Under the pieces are notes generated by a model. The model ran no database searches. It saw only the letters and a list, made by a program, of their open reading frames with translations, and was not told the origin of the DNA. From NCBI GenBank assembly GCA_016194725.1, contig JACQAW010000467.1:1-9632 (forward strand): a DNA stretch of 9,632 nt, written 5' to 3'. Of this stretch, positions 1 through 6,529 are shown one piece after another. Each line of letters begins with the position of its first letter. Position 1 is the stretch's first letter. A program made the translations under genes and the position numbers. The DNA comes from Deltaproteobacteria bacterium (GTDB taxonomy: Bacteria > Bdellovibrionota > UBA1018 > UBA923).

Positions 1-163
1 GCGCATAGAGGACGCCATTTTGCAGAAAAACATTTTCGGGCAGCGCCCAATGCGAACGCACGCCGAACCCGTCGCGCGCGGCACGCGCCAGATGCAACGT
101 GGAGTCGCGGTCATGATCGAGCGTTTCCCAGGGGTCGCCGATAAAAAGAATGTCGGCTTTCAT
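1..163 (-). CDS. Putative glutathione synthetase-like (ATP-grasp) protein, N-terminal fragment
   Basis: Only the first 54 codons are present; the gene runs off the left edge. The start is ATG at 163-161 and shares an ATGA with the stop of the preceding gene (4-nt overlap), so translation is probably coupled; no strong Shine-Dalgarno is visible. The peptide opens with a beta-strand and turn, KADILFIGDPWETLDHDRDS, followed by a helix (TLHLARAAR), a second strand and a strand ending in NGVLYA. This matches the layout of the N-terminal domain of prokaryotic glutathione synthetase: a hydrophobic strand ending in D-P, a short loop with an invariant D-S/T, a helix of the 'A...rG' type, then 'l...G.lyA'. 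Members ligate glycine to gamma-glutamylcysteine using ATP, in the cytoplasm. The catalytic ATP-grasp domain lies outside the window, so another ATP-grasp ligase (for example RimK-like) cannot be excluded. Confidence 0.5.
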   Translation of the reverse strand, partial: MKADILFIGDPWETLDHDRDSTLHLARAARDGFGVRSHWALPENVFLQNGVLYA

Positions 164-993
164 TGCAACCGCGTTTTCAAAACGTCGGCCAGGGGCTCGA
201 TAAGCTCATGGGCGGCATCGCGAATGCCAAGTTCGCGCGCGCGCTCGAGCAGCTCGGCCTCGAGGCTCTTGACCAGATCCATCGACTCCGGAAGGCTCAT
301 GACCGAACGCAACGCCAGCGGCGACCGGGCTTCGGACTCAAATTCGTCGACCCAGAAGGCAAACAGGCCCAGCTTCTTGAACCAGGGGCCAAGGGGGGCC
401 TTCGAGGCATCGCCTGAAAGCAACGCCAACATTTCGCCCGCAGCCTGAAACGCCGGCGATACTTTCGCCAGCCGCACTTCTTGAAGTTCCTGATGCGAAA
501 AGGAATGCCGATATCCGTCGCGCGACATTTTGTTTTCGCGGTGAATGGCCTCGAGCAGCTCGACTGGCGAGGCGCTTCGTGCGAGCAGGCGGGCAAGCGC
601 GCACCGTTCAGAATCGGACAACGCGCTGTCTGCCGCAAGCAGCATCTCAAAGGCCAGTGGCATCAGGCCAAATACCGCTGCTTCGGCAATCGCCGGCTCG
701 ACGTATTTGCCGGAGCCGAAATTGGAACCTGTTTTGAGCGCGAGCGAGCAACGCAGGGTTTCGACGGCGCAGGCCGCGTTTTTGAGGCGCGCGGTCGAAA
801 TTTTCAAGCGGGGTGCGACCAACCACGCCGCGCTGACGCAGTACCGGTCTTCGGTGCAGAACAGCGCATAGTGCATGCTGTCGCGCATTTCGGCGCTGAC
901 GTGCGCGGTCAGCGCCTGGAACTGTTCCAGCAAGACAGGTTCAAACTCATTATTTGACTGGGTACGGCTGGGTGAAGCTGGAAGGCGACGCAT
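160..993 (-). CDS. Hypothetical protein, resembles a degenerate polyprenyl diphosphate synthase
   Basis: 277 codons, ATG at 993-991, 30 nt after the gspN stop, with a G-rich possible ribosome-binding stretch (GGGGGTC, 1002-1008) eight bases upstream. There is no signal peptide and no transmembrane segment; the protein looks all-helical and cytoplasmic. Several stretches line up in order with class I trans-isoprenyl diphosphate synthases: EMRDSMHYAL (35-44, like 'eamrYsl'), ACAVETLRCSLAL (74-86, the helix that normally carries DDxxD), AEAAVFGLMPLAFEMLLA (103-120, like 'GeaxAilagDaLlxxAFelL'), LQEVRLAKVSPAFQAAGEM (170-188, like 'HrxKTgaLfxaa'), KKLGLFAFWVDEF (206-218, like 'eklGlaFQixDDxLD') and LIEPLADVLKTR (264-275). 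The catalytic signatures are absent: no GGKRxRP near residues 45-58, no DDxxD near 82-95, and only VDEFESE at the second Asp-rich site. If the homology is right it is probably non-catalytic, like known inactive small subunits of heteromeric prenyl synthases. The fold assignment is my inference; function unknown. Confidence 0.75.
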   Translation of the reverse strand: MRRLPASPSRTQSNNEFEPVLLEQFQALTAHVSAEMRDSMHYALFCTEDRYCVSAAWLVAPRLKISTARLKNAACAVETLRCSLALKTGSNFGSGKYVEPAIAEAAVFGLMPLAFEMLLAADSALSDSERCALARLLARSASPVELLEAIHRENKMSRDGYRHSFSHQELQEVRLAKVSPAFQAAGEMLALLSGDASKAPLGPWFKKLGLFAFWVDEFESEARSPLALRSVMSLPESMDLVKSLEAELLERARELGIRDAAHELIEPLADVLKTRLQ

Positions 994-1023
994 AGGATAA
1001 AGACCCCCATTGAAAGGTTTTTA

Positions 1024-2010
1024 TCACTGGCCCGGCTGGGCGTCGAGTGCAGAGAGCGATCCGCTGAACTTGTAGGCGTATTTTCCGTCACTGGTGAGCG
1101 CCGAACTCAGCAGCGCGTTAAGCAGTGGAAAACTGGTCTTAACGCCTTGCGATAGGCTGAAAATCGCCGTCGCTTTGATGGTTGAGCGATCAAGATACCT
1201 ATTGAGAACCCCGCTGCCTGTCAGCTTGCCCACGAGGTCATCAGTCTTGATATCCTTGCCCAGATCGAACTGGGTGATCGTCAGCTGTCCGCCTGAAATT
1301 CCCAGATTGATCTTGGACTCGCTGATGTTGATTTTCGGAAGATTGAATCCCGAAACCGCTTGTGGGGGCATTGCGAGTTTGTCGATTGACAGCTTGATGG
1401 CGCCTTCGCTTTTGGCGGTGTTCTCGGAGTCCAGGTCGAGTCGGATGCTGCCGTTGATTTTTCCGGAAACCTCGACGGGCAGAAACCTTTTCATGATCTG
1501 GGAGGCGCCCAGATCGATGGCGTCGATGCTCAGGTCGACGGCCATGCTTCCGGTCGTCGAGCCGCCAACCGTACCTGAAAGTTCGCCGTCCAGCATTTCG
1601 GCGGTGACCCCCACTTTCTTGACCGAGCTGACCAGCGACAAAAGACGGGGCCGTACTTTGAGATAGGCGATCTTCAAGACCTGGCTTTCATTTTCGAGCG
1701 ATTTGAGCTCGACGTTGTACATCTTGAGCGAGGGGCCGAAAAGAAGTCCAACGTGCACCTTTTCGGCTGAGAAAAGAAAGCCCTGCTCCTGGGCGATGAT
1801 GCGAATGTGCGCGATAATCAGGTTTTGAATCCGGGCTTCGGGCAGCTTCATGACCACAAAAAAGAAAAATGAGGCGATCGCGAACAGGATGATGCCGGTG
1901 CGCTGAAGCTTGGTGATGCCGGTGTCGGTATCGGCAGGGGGCGCAGCCGTCAGCCCCACGTCGGTCTTTTCGTCGCCCAGGCTGCCCGGGTCCATATTGC
2001 CGAAGTCCAC
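1024..2010 (-). CDS. gspN: Type II secretion system protein GspN
   Basis: 328 codons with a GTG start at 2010-2008, chosen because GGAAGGA (2020-2026) sits nine bases upstream; the next in-frame ATG (1995) has no such site. It begins 2 nt after the gspM stop. The layout is a short cytoplasmic tail (1-37), one transmembrane helix at about 38-56 (TGIILFAIASFFFFVVMKLP), then a long beta-rich periplasmic region of repeated amphipathic strands (80-325), like AsmA-type proteins. The C-terminal SDGKYAYKFSGSLSALDAQP pattern (a DG.Y...l.G.L element) is typical of the long GspN found in deltaproteobacteria and Leptospira. GspN is an accessory inner-membrane component of the T2SS and is missing from many systems; its precise role is not established. 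Position directly after gspM fits the standard order. I am confident of the family and less so of its mechanistic role. Confidence 0.85.
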   Translation of the reverse strand: MDFGNMDPGSLGDEKTDVGLTAAPPADTDTGITKLQRTGIILFAIASFFFFVVMKLPEARIQNLIIAHIRIIAQEQGFLFSAEKVHVGLLFGPSLKMYNVELKSLENESQVLKIAYLKVRPRLLSLVSSVKKVGVTAEMLDGELSGTVGGSTTGSMAVDLSIDAIDLGASQIMKRFLPVEVSGKINGSIRLDLDSENTAKSEGAIKLSIDKLAMPPQAVSGFNLPKINISESKINLGISGGQLTITQFDLGKDIKTDDLVGKLTGSGVLNRYLDRSTIKATAIFSLSQGVKTSFPLLNALLSSALTSDGKYAYKFSGSLSALDAQPGQ

Positions 2011-2012
2011 GA

Positions 2013-2603
2013 TTATTTTTCCTTCCAGGTCGAGACGACGAAGTTCGCATCCATCCAGCCGCTGGGGTCGCCCTTGGTGTCGATGGTCAGGTCCTTGAAG
2101 CTGATGCCGCGCAAGGCGCCCTGCTCGCCGAGCGAAAACAGCAGCTGCTGAATCTGTCTCAGATTCACCTGGGTCAGCTTGACGTCGAGCAGGGTTTCAG
2201 CTGCCGTCTTGGTCTGGCTGCCCGGGTGCTCGCTGCCCACGTCGACTTTGCTTGGGTCGATGCCAAGGGTCTGCAACGCATTGTTGACCAGCGAGCCGAA
2301 AGGCGACGAGGTGTCGCTTTGGCTGTGCGAGTTGCGCTGGGCCGCCTGCAGCTGCTTGATCTGGTCTCCGGATCTTTGCAGATAGCCGATCAGGTCTTCG
2401 CGGTCGTTGATTTCCGATTTCAGGCCGTTCAGCTTGGCCATCGATATGACCAGCGAAAGAAATACGACGAATACCACGCCAGCCACCGCGCCCAGATTGA
2501 CGTACAATTTTGTCCGCGAATCGAGCTCATCGTATTTCAGCTTGATCTGCTGATAGGTTTCGGAGTCGCGTATCTGCTCAAGTAACGTGTCGAGTTTGGA
2601 CAT
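2013..2603 (-). CDS. gspM: Type II secretion system protein GspM (PilO-like)
   Basis: 196 codons, ATG at 2603-2601. The start overlaps the gspL stop by one base (TGATG), with GGTGGGGGT just upstream. It has a cytoplasmic N-terminus (1-35), one transmembrane helix at about 36-55 (VNLGAVAGVVFVVFLSLVIS), a periplasmic coiled coil at about 56-92 (NGLKSEINDREDLIGYLQ, then Q-rich), a serine-rich linker (92-102), and a C-terminal alpha/beta domain (about 137-193) starting LLDVKLTQVNLRQIQQLLF, which fits the small ferredoxin-like fold of GspM and PilO. GspM is a bitopic inner-membrane protein that pairs with GspL and helps link the GspE ATPase to the GspF platform. Sequence conservation in this family is low, so the call relies on topology plus its place between gspL and gspN. 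Confidence 0.85.
   Translation of the reverse strand: MSKLDTLLEQIRDSETYQQIKLKYDELDSRTKLYVNLGAVAGVVFVVFLSLVISMAKLNGLKSEINDREDLIGYLQRSGDQIKQLQAAQRNSHSQSDTSSPFGSLVNNALQTLGIDPSKVDVGSEHPGSQTKTAAETLLDVKLTQVNLRQIQQLLFSLGEQGALRGISFKDLTIDTKGDPSGWMDANFVVSTWKEK
2020..2026 (-). promoter_or_regulatory. Ribosome-binding site deciding the GTG start of gspN
   Basis: GGAAGGA on the minus strand, nine bases before the GTG at 2010 and lying inside the last codons of gspM (W-K-E-K-stop). It favours GTG over the ATG at 1995, which has no comparable site. Confidence 0.6.
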
Positions 2604-4339
2604 CAGACCCCCACCACTTTGGCGTTGAATTCGAATTTCACCTTTTTGGTTTTCGGGTCTTCTTCCGTTTTGTCCTTGATGATCGCATCGAGCATTTTAG
2701 TTTCCTCGAGTGCCTTTAAGATTCGAGCCGGGGCGGCGCTGGAGTTGACCAGGCCGGAAAGCTTGAACTTGCCGTCTTTGACCTGAAAAACGGATACGTC
2801 CAGCTCACCCATTTCGGTGCCACGGGGCATGGTGCTGCTTAACTTATTTAGAATATCGAACGCGCTCACGCCGGGCTTGCTGGTCGAGGCGGTCACGCTC
2901 TTGTACTTGGCTATTTCCTTGTTTACGGCATTTTTCAGCGTGCTGGGGCTGTTGGTGTACGTGCTGATCACCGTGTCTTTCAGCGGACCCAGCACCGACT
3001 TCATGGCCAGCACCAGCTGGCCCTGCTGCTTGGTCGAGCGCGACGAAAGAATCAGCCCCTGGGCAATCAGGTTCAGGTAAACGAAAAGCAGGCTGGCGGC
3101 GACGTACTTGAGAGGGCGCCGGAACATGCTCAGGTCAAAGGCGCCCATGCCGCCGCGTTTGGCCAGCCCATCCTTGCGAAAGTTGATGTGGTAATTCCGG
3201 TCGACCTTCACGATCGAAAGGCCCAGGCCCGCCGCCGAAGAAATCTGGGCTTCGCTTTGCTCGCTCAGCTGCAGCGTCTGGCCCACCACGCGTGACATGT
3301 AGGTCAGGGGAAATACCGGTAGCTGCAGCTGCTCTTCCAGGAAGAGCTGCATATTGGGTATCAGGCTGGTGCCGCCCGTGATGAAAATCGCGCGGGGCTG
3401 CATCTTGAAGTTGGCCTTGTACGACATCAGCGTCTGTTTGATTTCGCGAATCAGCGGCGTCAGGGCATCGGAAATGACTCCGGCAAACTGTCGCTGGTCC
3501 TTGGTGATGGGCTCGCCGCCCGCGTCGCCCGACATATGCATGGTGGTGAGCAGAAAGGCGCCGTCCACCTTGGCCTTGTCGGCCTCTTCGAAGCTCAGGT
3601 TGTACGACTGCGCGATGGCGCGGGTGACGTCAAAGCCCGCGCAGGTGCTGGTATGGGTGAGTACCGGCGACTCACCCACGAACATGTGAATCGAGGTGTG
3701 TTTGTTGCCCAGGTTCACTACGCACACGGGGCGCCCTTCGTAATCTTTGGGTATGGCGCGCTTGAGCACGTGAGCCAGGCCCCAGGATTCGATGGAAAGC
3801 GCATCGGGGTCCAGACCCTGCATCTGCAGCTCGACGAGCAGCGAGGTCAGGTCGGCGCGCAGGGCGACGGCCGTGAATACCGTCGAGCCGGTACCCTCGG
3901 ACGGCAGCATGGCAAAGTCGTAGATCACGTCGGTCATCGAAAACGGAATGTCGTCGTCGAGCTCGAAGTTCAGCGAGTTCTGAATCGTTTTCCGGTCTTT
4001 CGTCGGATATTGCTGCATGCGCGTGGTAATCCAGGCTCGTGGAATATTGACGATGAGCTTGTCAAATTTGAAGTGGCGGTCGGAAAGCAGCCGCTTTAGC
4101 GCGTTGATTTGACCCGAGGTCAGAATTTGGCGTTCCTGGGCGGGCGCTTCAGCATCCGCAGTCGGGGCGGCTGGATCTCCGGACTCCGGAGCTTTTGGTT
4201 TTTCGGACTGTACCTCCTGCAGCTCGTTTTCAATCACGTGCTCGATGAGGTAATCGCCCAGCTCGATACGCCCGAACGAGACGTCGAACTCGACGGCCTT
4301 GAGTGAGTAGCTTCCGATATCAAGACTAAGTATCTTCAA
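2603..4339 (-). CDS. gspL: Type II secretion system protein GspL with full-length PilM-like cytoplasmic domain
   Basis: 578 codons with a TTG start at 4339-4337; GAGGAA (4343-4348) precedes it, and MKILSLDIGSYSLKAVEF is exactly where PilM/GspL proteins begin. Residues 1-380 form an actin/FtsA-like PilM domain with recognisable nucleotide-binding elements: phosphate-1 LDIGSYSLK (6-14), phosphate-2-like VVNLGNKHTSIH (207-218) and adenosine-site ITGGTSLIPN (320-329). An acidic/proline-rich loop occupies 44-70. A linker with NFRKDGLAKRG (386-396) leads to one transmembrane helix (about 411-432, VAASLLFVYLNLIAQGLIL), a periplasmic helical stretch, and a PilN-like alpha/beta domain (about 490-578). 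GspL recruits the GspE ATPase on the cytoplasmic side and pairs with GspM in the periplasm. Classical enterobacterial GspL is about 400 residues with a trimmed actin fold, so this one is longer and looks like PilM fused to PilN. It starts 16 nt after the gspK stop. Confidence 0.9.
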   Translation of the reverse strand: MKILSLDIGSYSLKAVEFDVSFGRIELGDYLIEHVIENELQEVQSEKPKAPESGDPAAPTADAEAPAQERQILTSGQINALKRLLSDRHFKFDKLIVNIPRAWITTRMQQYPTKDRKTIQNSLNFELDDDIPFSMTDVIYDFAMLPSEGTGSTVFTAVALRADLTSLLVELQMQGLDPDALSIESWGLAHVLKRAIPKDYEGRPVCVVNLGNKHTSIHMFVGESPVLTHTSTCAGFDVTRAIAQSYNLSFEEADKAKVDGAFLLTTMHMSGDAGGEPITKDQRQFAGVISDALTPLIREIKQTLMSYKANFKMQPRAIFITGGTSLIPNMQLFLEEQLQLPVFPLTYMSRVVGQTLQLSEQSEAQISSAAGLGLSIVKVDRNYHINFRKDGLAKRGGMGAFDLSMFRRPLKYVAASLLFVYLNLIAQGLILSSRSTKQQGQLVLAMKSVLGPLKDTVISTYTNSPSTLKNAVNKEIAKYKSVTASTSKPGVSAFDILNKLSSTMPRGTEMGELDVSVFQVKDGKFKLSGLVNSSAAPARILKALEETKMLDAIIKDKTEEDPKTKKVKFEFNAKVVGV

Positions 4340-4342
4340 GTG

Positions 4343-4348
4343 TTCCTC
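4343..4348 (-). promoter_or_regulatory. Ribosome-binding site for the TTG start of gspL
   Basis: GAGGAA on the minus strand lies three bases before the TTG at 4339 (GAGG is five bases away), inside the 16-nt gspK-gspL spacer. Together with the conserved protein N-terminus it supports a rare TTG start rather than a downstream ATG. Confidence 0.6.
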
Positions 4349-4355
4349 GCTGCGC

Positions 4356-5717
4356 TCATAACAACCGCCAGTAGATTAAGTTTATCCCTGTTGGCTTCTT
4401 TGCAGAAGCGTCTTGTTGACCTGGCTGGCCAGATTGGTTTTGGCCCCCAGGCTGGTGACCGGAACTGCCTTGGGGCGGTGGCGTACCCGGCTGCCCCGGG
4501 GGGGGTGGGTTTGCTCCCGCTTTGGCTGCCTTGGGGTCCAGAATGACGTAGGCCTCCAGCCGCCGGGTCGACTGGCCCACGTTGGCCAGCACGCTGATTT
4601 TGAAGGCCAGCTCGTCGGTGATGAATTTGATGTTCGCCGAAGTCAGGCGTTTTTTGATCGCGTCGATGCTCTTGCCGGCCGAAGTCGCGCTGATAGCCTG
4701 CCAGAACTCGTCTTCGCTTCCAAAAGGCTGTCCCACATCGGGGTCGTCGCGTTTGCGCAGAACATCCTCGGCTTCGGGCTCGGTCATCTCGGGAATCAAG
4801 CTGATGAGCGCGCGTTTGTTGATCGTGTTCATATTGATGCCCGCCGTGGTGTAAACGGTCAGGGCGCTTTCCAGCAGCGAGTACAGCTCGTCTTCGATGC
4901 CTGGAATCATGTGCAGCTCGGTCAGGCTGTAAAACGGTGCGAGCTTGGGTTTGAAAACCTTGAAGCCTGGCAGATTCGAGACCGGCTTATCCGGAAAAAG
5001 ATAATACTCGATTGCCGTTACCACGTCTTCGCCCTGCACGTTGCGAAACACGTCGCTGAACTCACGGTCGTCATTTTTCTTCTGCTCGATCAAATTCGAA
5101 ATGGCGCTGACCAGCACCGGGCGAAAAACCATTTCGGCGCCTGATGCGCCCGAGCCGCCAGGTGGTGGCGTCGTCGGCGGCGTTACGGGGGGCGTACCCG
5201 AGCCACCCGAGCTGCTTGACGACCCTGAGGGCCCGTCGGGTGTTGGCAGCGTTTTCATGAACAGGTTATTGAGGTTCAGCTTCGTGCTCTCGCCGGTAAT
5301 CGAGGCGGTATAGGTGCCGTCAAACGAGCTTTCCTTGATGAAGTCCTTGATGGCATCACCCTCGCCCATAGTTGCCTCTTTGGGAATGGGCAGCGGAAAA
5401 AGCATGGGCATGCTCCAAACTTTGTCCAGCGTGCCTTTGGGGAGCGCATCCTTGATCATTTTATTGGCGGGGTCGTCGGTGAAGTTCTTGATCTGCATGT
5501 ACGCGCGCAGGCGCACCTGGGAAAATTTGAAGGCGGATTTGACGAGGTAATACGCCTTCAGGTTGTCCAGGGAGTTGTAAGACATGCGCGAGCTGATCTG
5601 CACCGAGTAGTTCAGCTCGGCGATCAGCACGGCCAGCAGCGCAACCGAGCCCATGACCATGAACAGCGCGATGCCGCGCTGGGATTCCGCTTTGGTGCCG
5701 GGCTTTTGCCGCATCAT
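4356..5717 (-). CDS. gspK: Type II secretion system minor pseudopilin GspK
   Basis: 453 codons. The ATG at 5717-5715 shares ATGA with the gspJ stop, and GGAG (5726-5729) is eight bases upstream; a second ATG follows immediately. Residues 1-15 are a basic leader ending in SQRG; prepilin peptidase should cut between G15 and I16, leaving IALFMVMGSVALLAVLIAEL as the membrane helix. Position +5 of the mature protein is Met (M20), not Glu, as is characteristic of GspK, the pseudopilin at the pseudopilus tip. Residues 264-323 form the helical insert typical of the family (LTELHMIPGIEDELYSLLES, then INMNTINKRALISLIPEM). Two low-complexity segments are unusual: Gly/Ser/Pro/Thr-rich at 158-194 and Pro/Gly/Gln-rich at 400-440. 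The second separates strand RRLEAYVIL from the terminal strand INLIYWRLL. The longer-than-usual size is explained by these linkers. Confidence 0.93.
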   Translation of the reverse strand: MMRQKPGTKAESQRGIALFMVMGSVALLAVLIAELNYSVQISSRMSYNSLDNLKAYYLVKSAFKFSQVRLRAYMQIKNFTDDPANKMIKDALPKGTLDKVWSMPMLFPLPIPKEATMGEGDAIKDFIKESSFDGTYTASITGESTKLNLNNLFMKTLPTPDGPSGSSSSSGGSGTPPVTPPTTPPPGGSGASGAEMVFRPVLVSAISNLIEQKKNDDREFSDVFRNVQGEDVVTAIEYYLFPDKPVSNLPGFKVFKPKLAPFYSLTELHMIPGIEDELYSLLESALTVYTTAGINMNTINKRALISLIPEMTEPEAEDVLRKRDDPDVGQPFGSEDEFWQAISATSAGKSIDAIKKRLTSANIKFITDELAFKISVLANVGQSTRRLEAYVILDPKAAKAGANPPPPGQPGTPPPQGSSGHQPGGQNQSGQPGQQDASAKKPTGINLIYWRLL

Positions 5718-6529
5718 AACGATAGCTCCGGCCGGTACTGCTGCACGACCGTAAAGGTGTGGTCGGAGCGCGGAAAGTAAACCTCGAGCGTGATCTTGAT
5801 GACGGCAGGGTAGACGCCCTTATGATCGATTCCCGAGGTATCCCAGCGTTTGCTCCAGGTATCTTTTTCGCTGTCCAGAAACTCAAAGGAAAGAGACTTC
5901 ACTCCGTCGACCAGCACATAACGCACGTCGGTTTCCGAGCCGCGCTCTTCGTCAATGAAAGCGTTAGGGTCTTCATGTTTGACAAGCAGCTTGCCTTTGA
6001 CCAGGGGGTCGGGAGTTTTCGGGTCTTCGAGCGAGTAGCTGACCTTCTCGAACTCGCTTTCGCTGGCGTCGCGGTAGATGCGCATGTGGGAGTTCGAAAT
6101 AAAGCTCAGCTTGCCCTCTTCACCCTGCAGGCGCGAGGGGCGCACGCCGCTCTCGTTGATGGGTTCGCCCCAGTAATCCGTGGCCGTGCCCAGCGGCACG
6201 CTGGCGGTGCCATAGACGTTGGCGGGGTTGCCGCCGGCCTGCTGCCCCTGGGCTGGCTGGCCCGGCGTGGTTTGCGGCGCCTGGCCAATCGTGCCCGGCA
6301 GGGCGCCCGCCTGTGGCGTGTACAGCTGGCCGATGTCGCGTCCCAATACGTCCAGACCCACTCGTAGCGAGTTGTAAAAGTCGCCTTCCTGCTCGATGCT
6401 TTCGCGGCGTGAAAAGGTGCTGTTGGTGATGTCGTACACGCCCAGCGAAATAATCGCCAGGATCGTCATGGCGATGAGCAGCTCGATGAGGGTAAAACCG
6501 CTCTGCGCGGGCCGGCTTCGCTTCGTCAT
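5714..6529 (-). CDS. gspJ: Type II secretion system minor pseudopilin GspJ
   Basis: 271 codons. The ATG at 6529-6527 overlaps the gspI stop in ATGA, indicating translational coupling; no close Shine-Dalgarno is seen. The short basic leader (MTKRSRPAQSG) ends at G11, followed by the classic class III signal FTLIELLIAMTILAIISLGV with Glu at mature position 5 (E16). The helix continues to about residue 65 (LRVGLDVLGRDIGQLY). Residues 71-104 are rich in Pro, Gly, Gln and Ala, an insert not usual in GspJ. The C-terminal domain carries the GspJ pattern: LVDGVKSLSFEFLD (206-219), W-S-K-RWD (225-230) and YPAVIKITLEV (240-250). GspJ forms part of the tip complex with GspI and GspK in the inner membrane and periplasm. 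Family confidence is high because gene order and motifs agree. Confidence 0.92.
   Translation of the reverse strand: MTKRSRPAQSGFTLIELLIAMTILAIISLGVYDITNSTFSRRESIEQEGDFYNSLRVGLDVLGRDIGQLYTPQAGALPGTIGQAPQTTPGQPAQGQQAGGNPANVYGTASVPLGTATDYWGEPINESGVRPSRLQGEEGKLSFISNSHMRIYRDASESEFEKVSYSLEDPKTPDPLVKGKLLVKHEDPNAFIDEERGSETDVRYVLVDGVKSLSFEFLDSEKDTWSKRWDTSGIDHKGVYPAVIKITLEVYFPRSDHTFTVVQQYRPELSL

Noticed and set aside
994..1023. Transcription terminator or promoter in the largest spacer (gspN to next gene)
   Set aside because: Only 30 nt long, with no inverted repeat followed by a T run and no convincing -35/-10 pair.
909..1091. Small minus-strand open frame between gspN and the next gene, starting near an ATG at 1010
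   Set aside because: It overlaps both genes out of frame and shows no conserved feature; the G-run before ATG 993 is better read as the ribosome-binding region of the 277-codon gene.
1024..1995. gspN starting at the in-frame ATG at 1995
   Set aside because: No Shine-Dalgarno precedes it, whereas GGAAGGA is well placed for the GTG at 2010.
3536..4099. Long plus-strand open frame of 187 codons opposite gspL
   Set aside because: It is antisense to a well-conserved gspL, has no recognisable domain and has the His/Gly/Arg/Val-rich make-up typical of shadow frames in GC-rich DNA.
4413..5144. Plus-strand open frame of 243 codons opposite gspK
   Set aside because: Antisense shadow of gspK, whose motifs are clear on the other strand; no family resemblance and no ribosome-binding site noticed.
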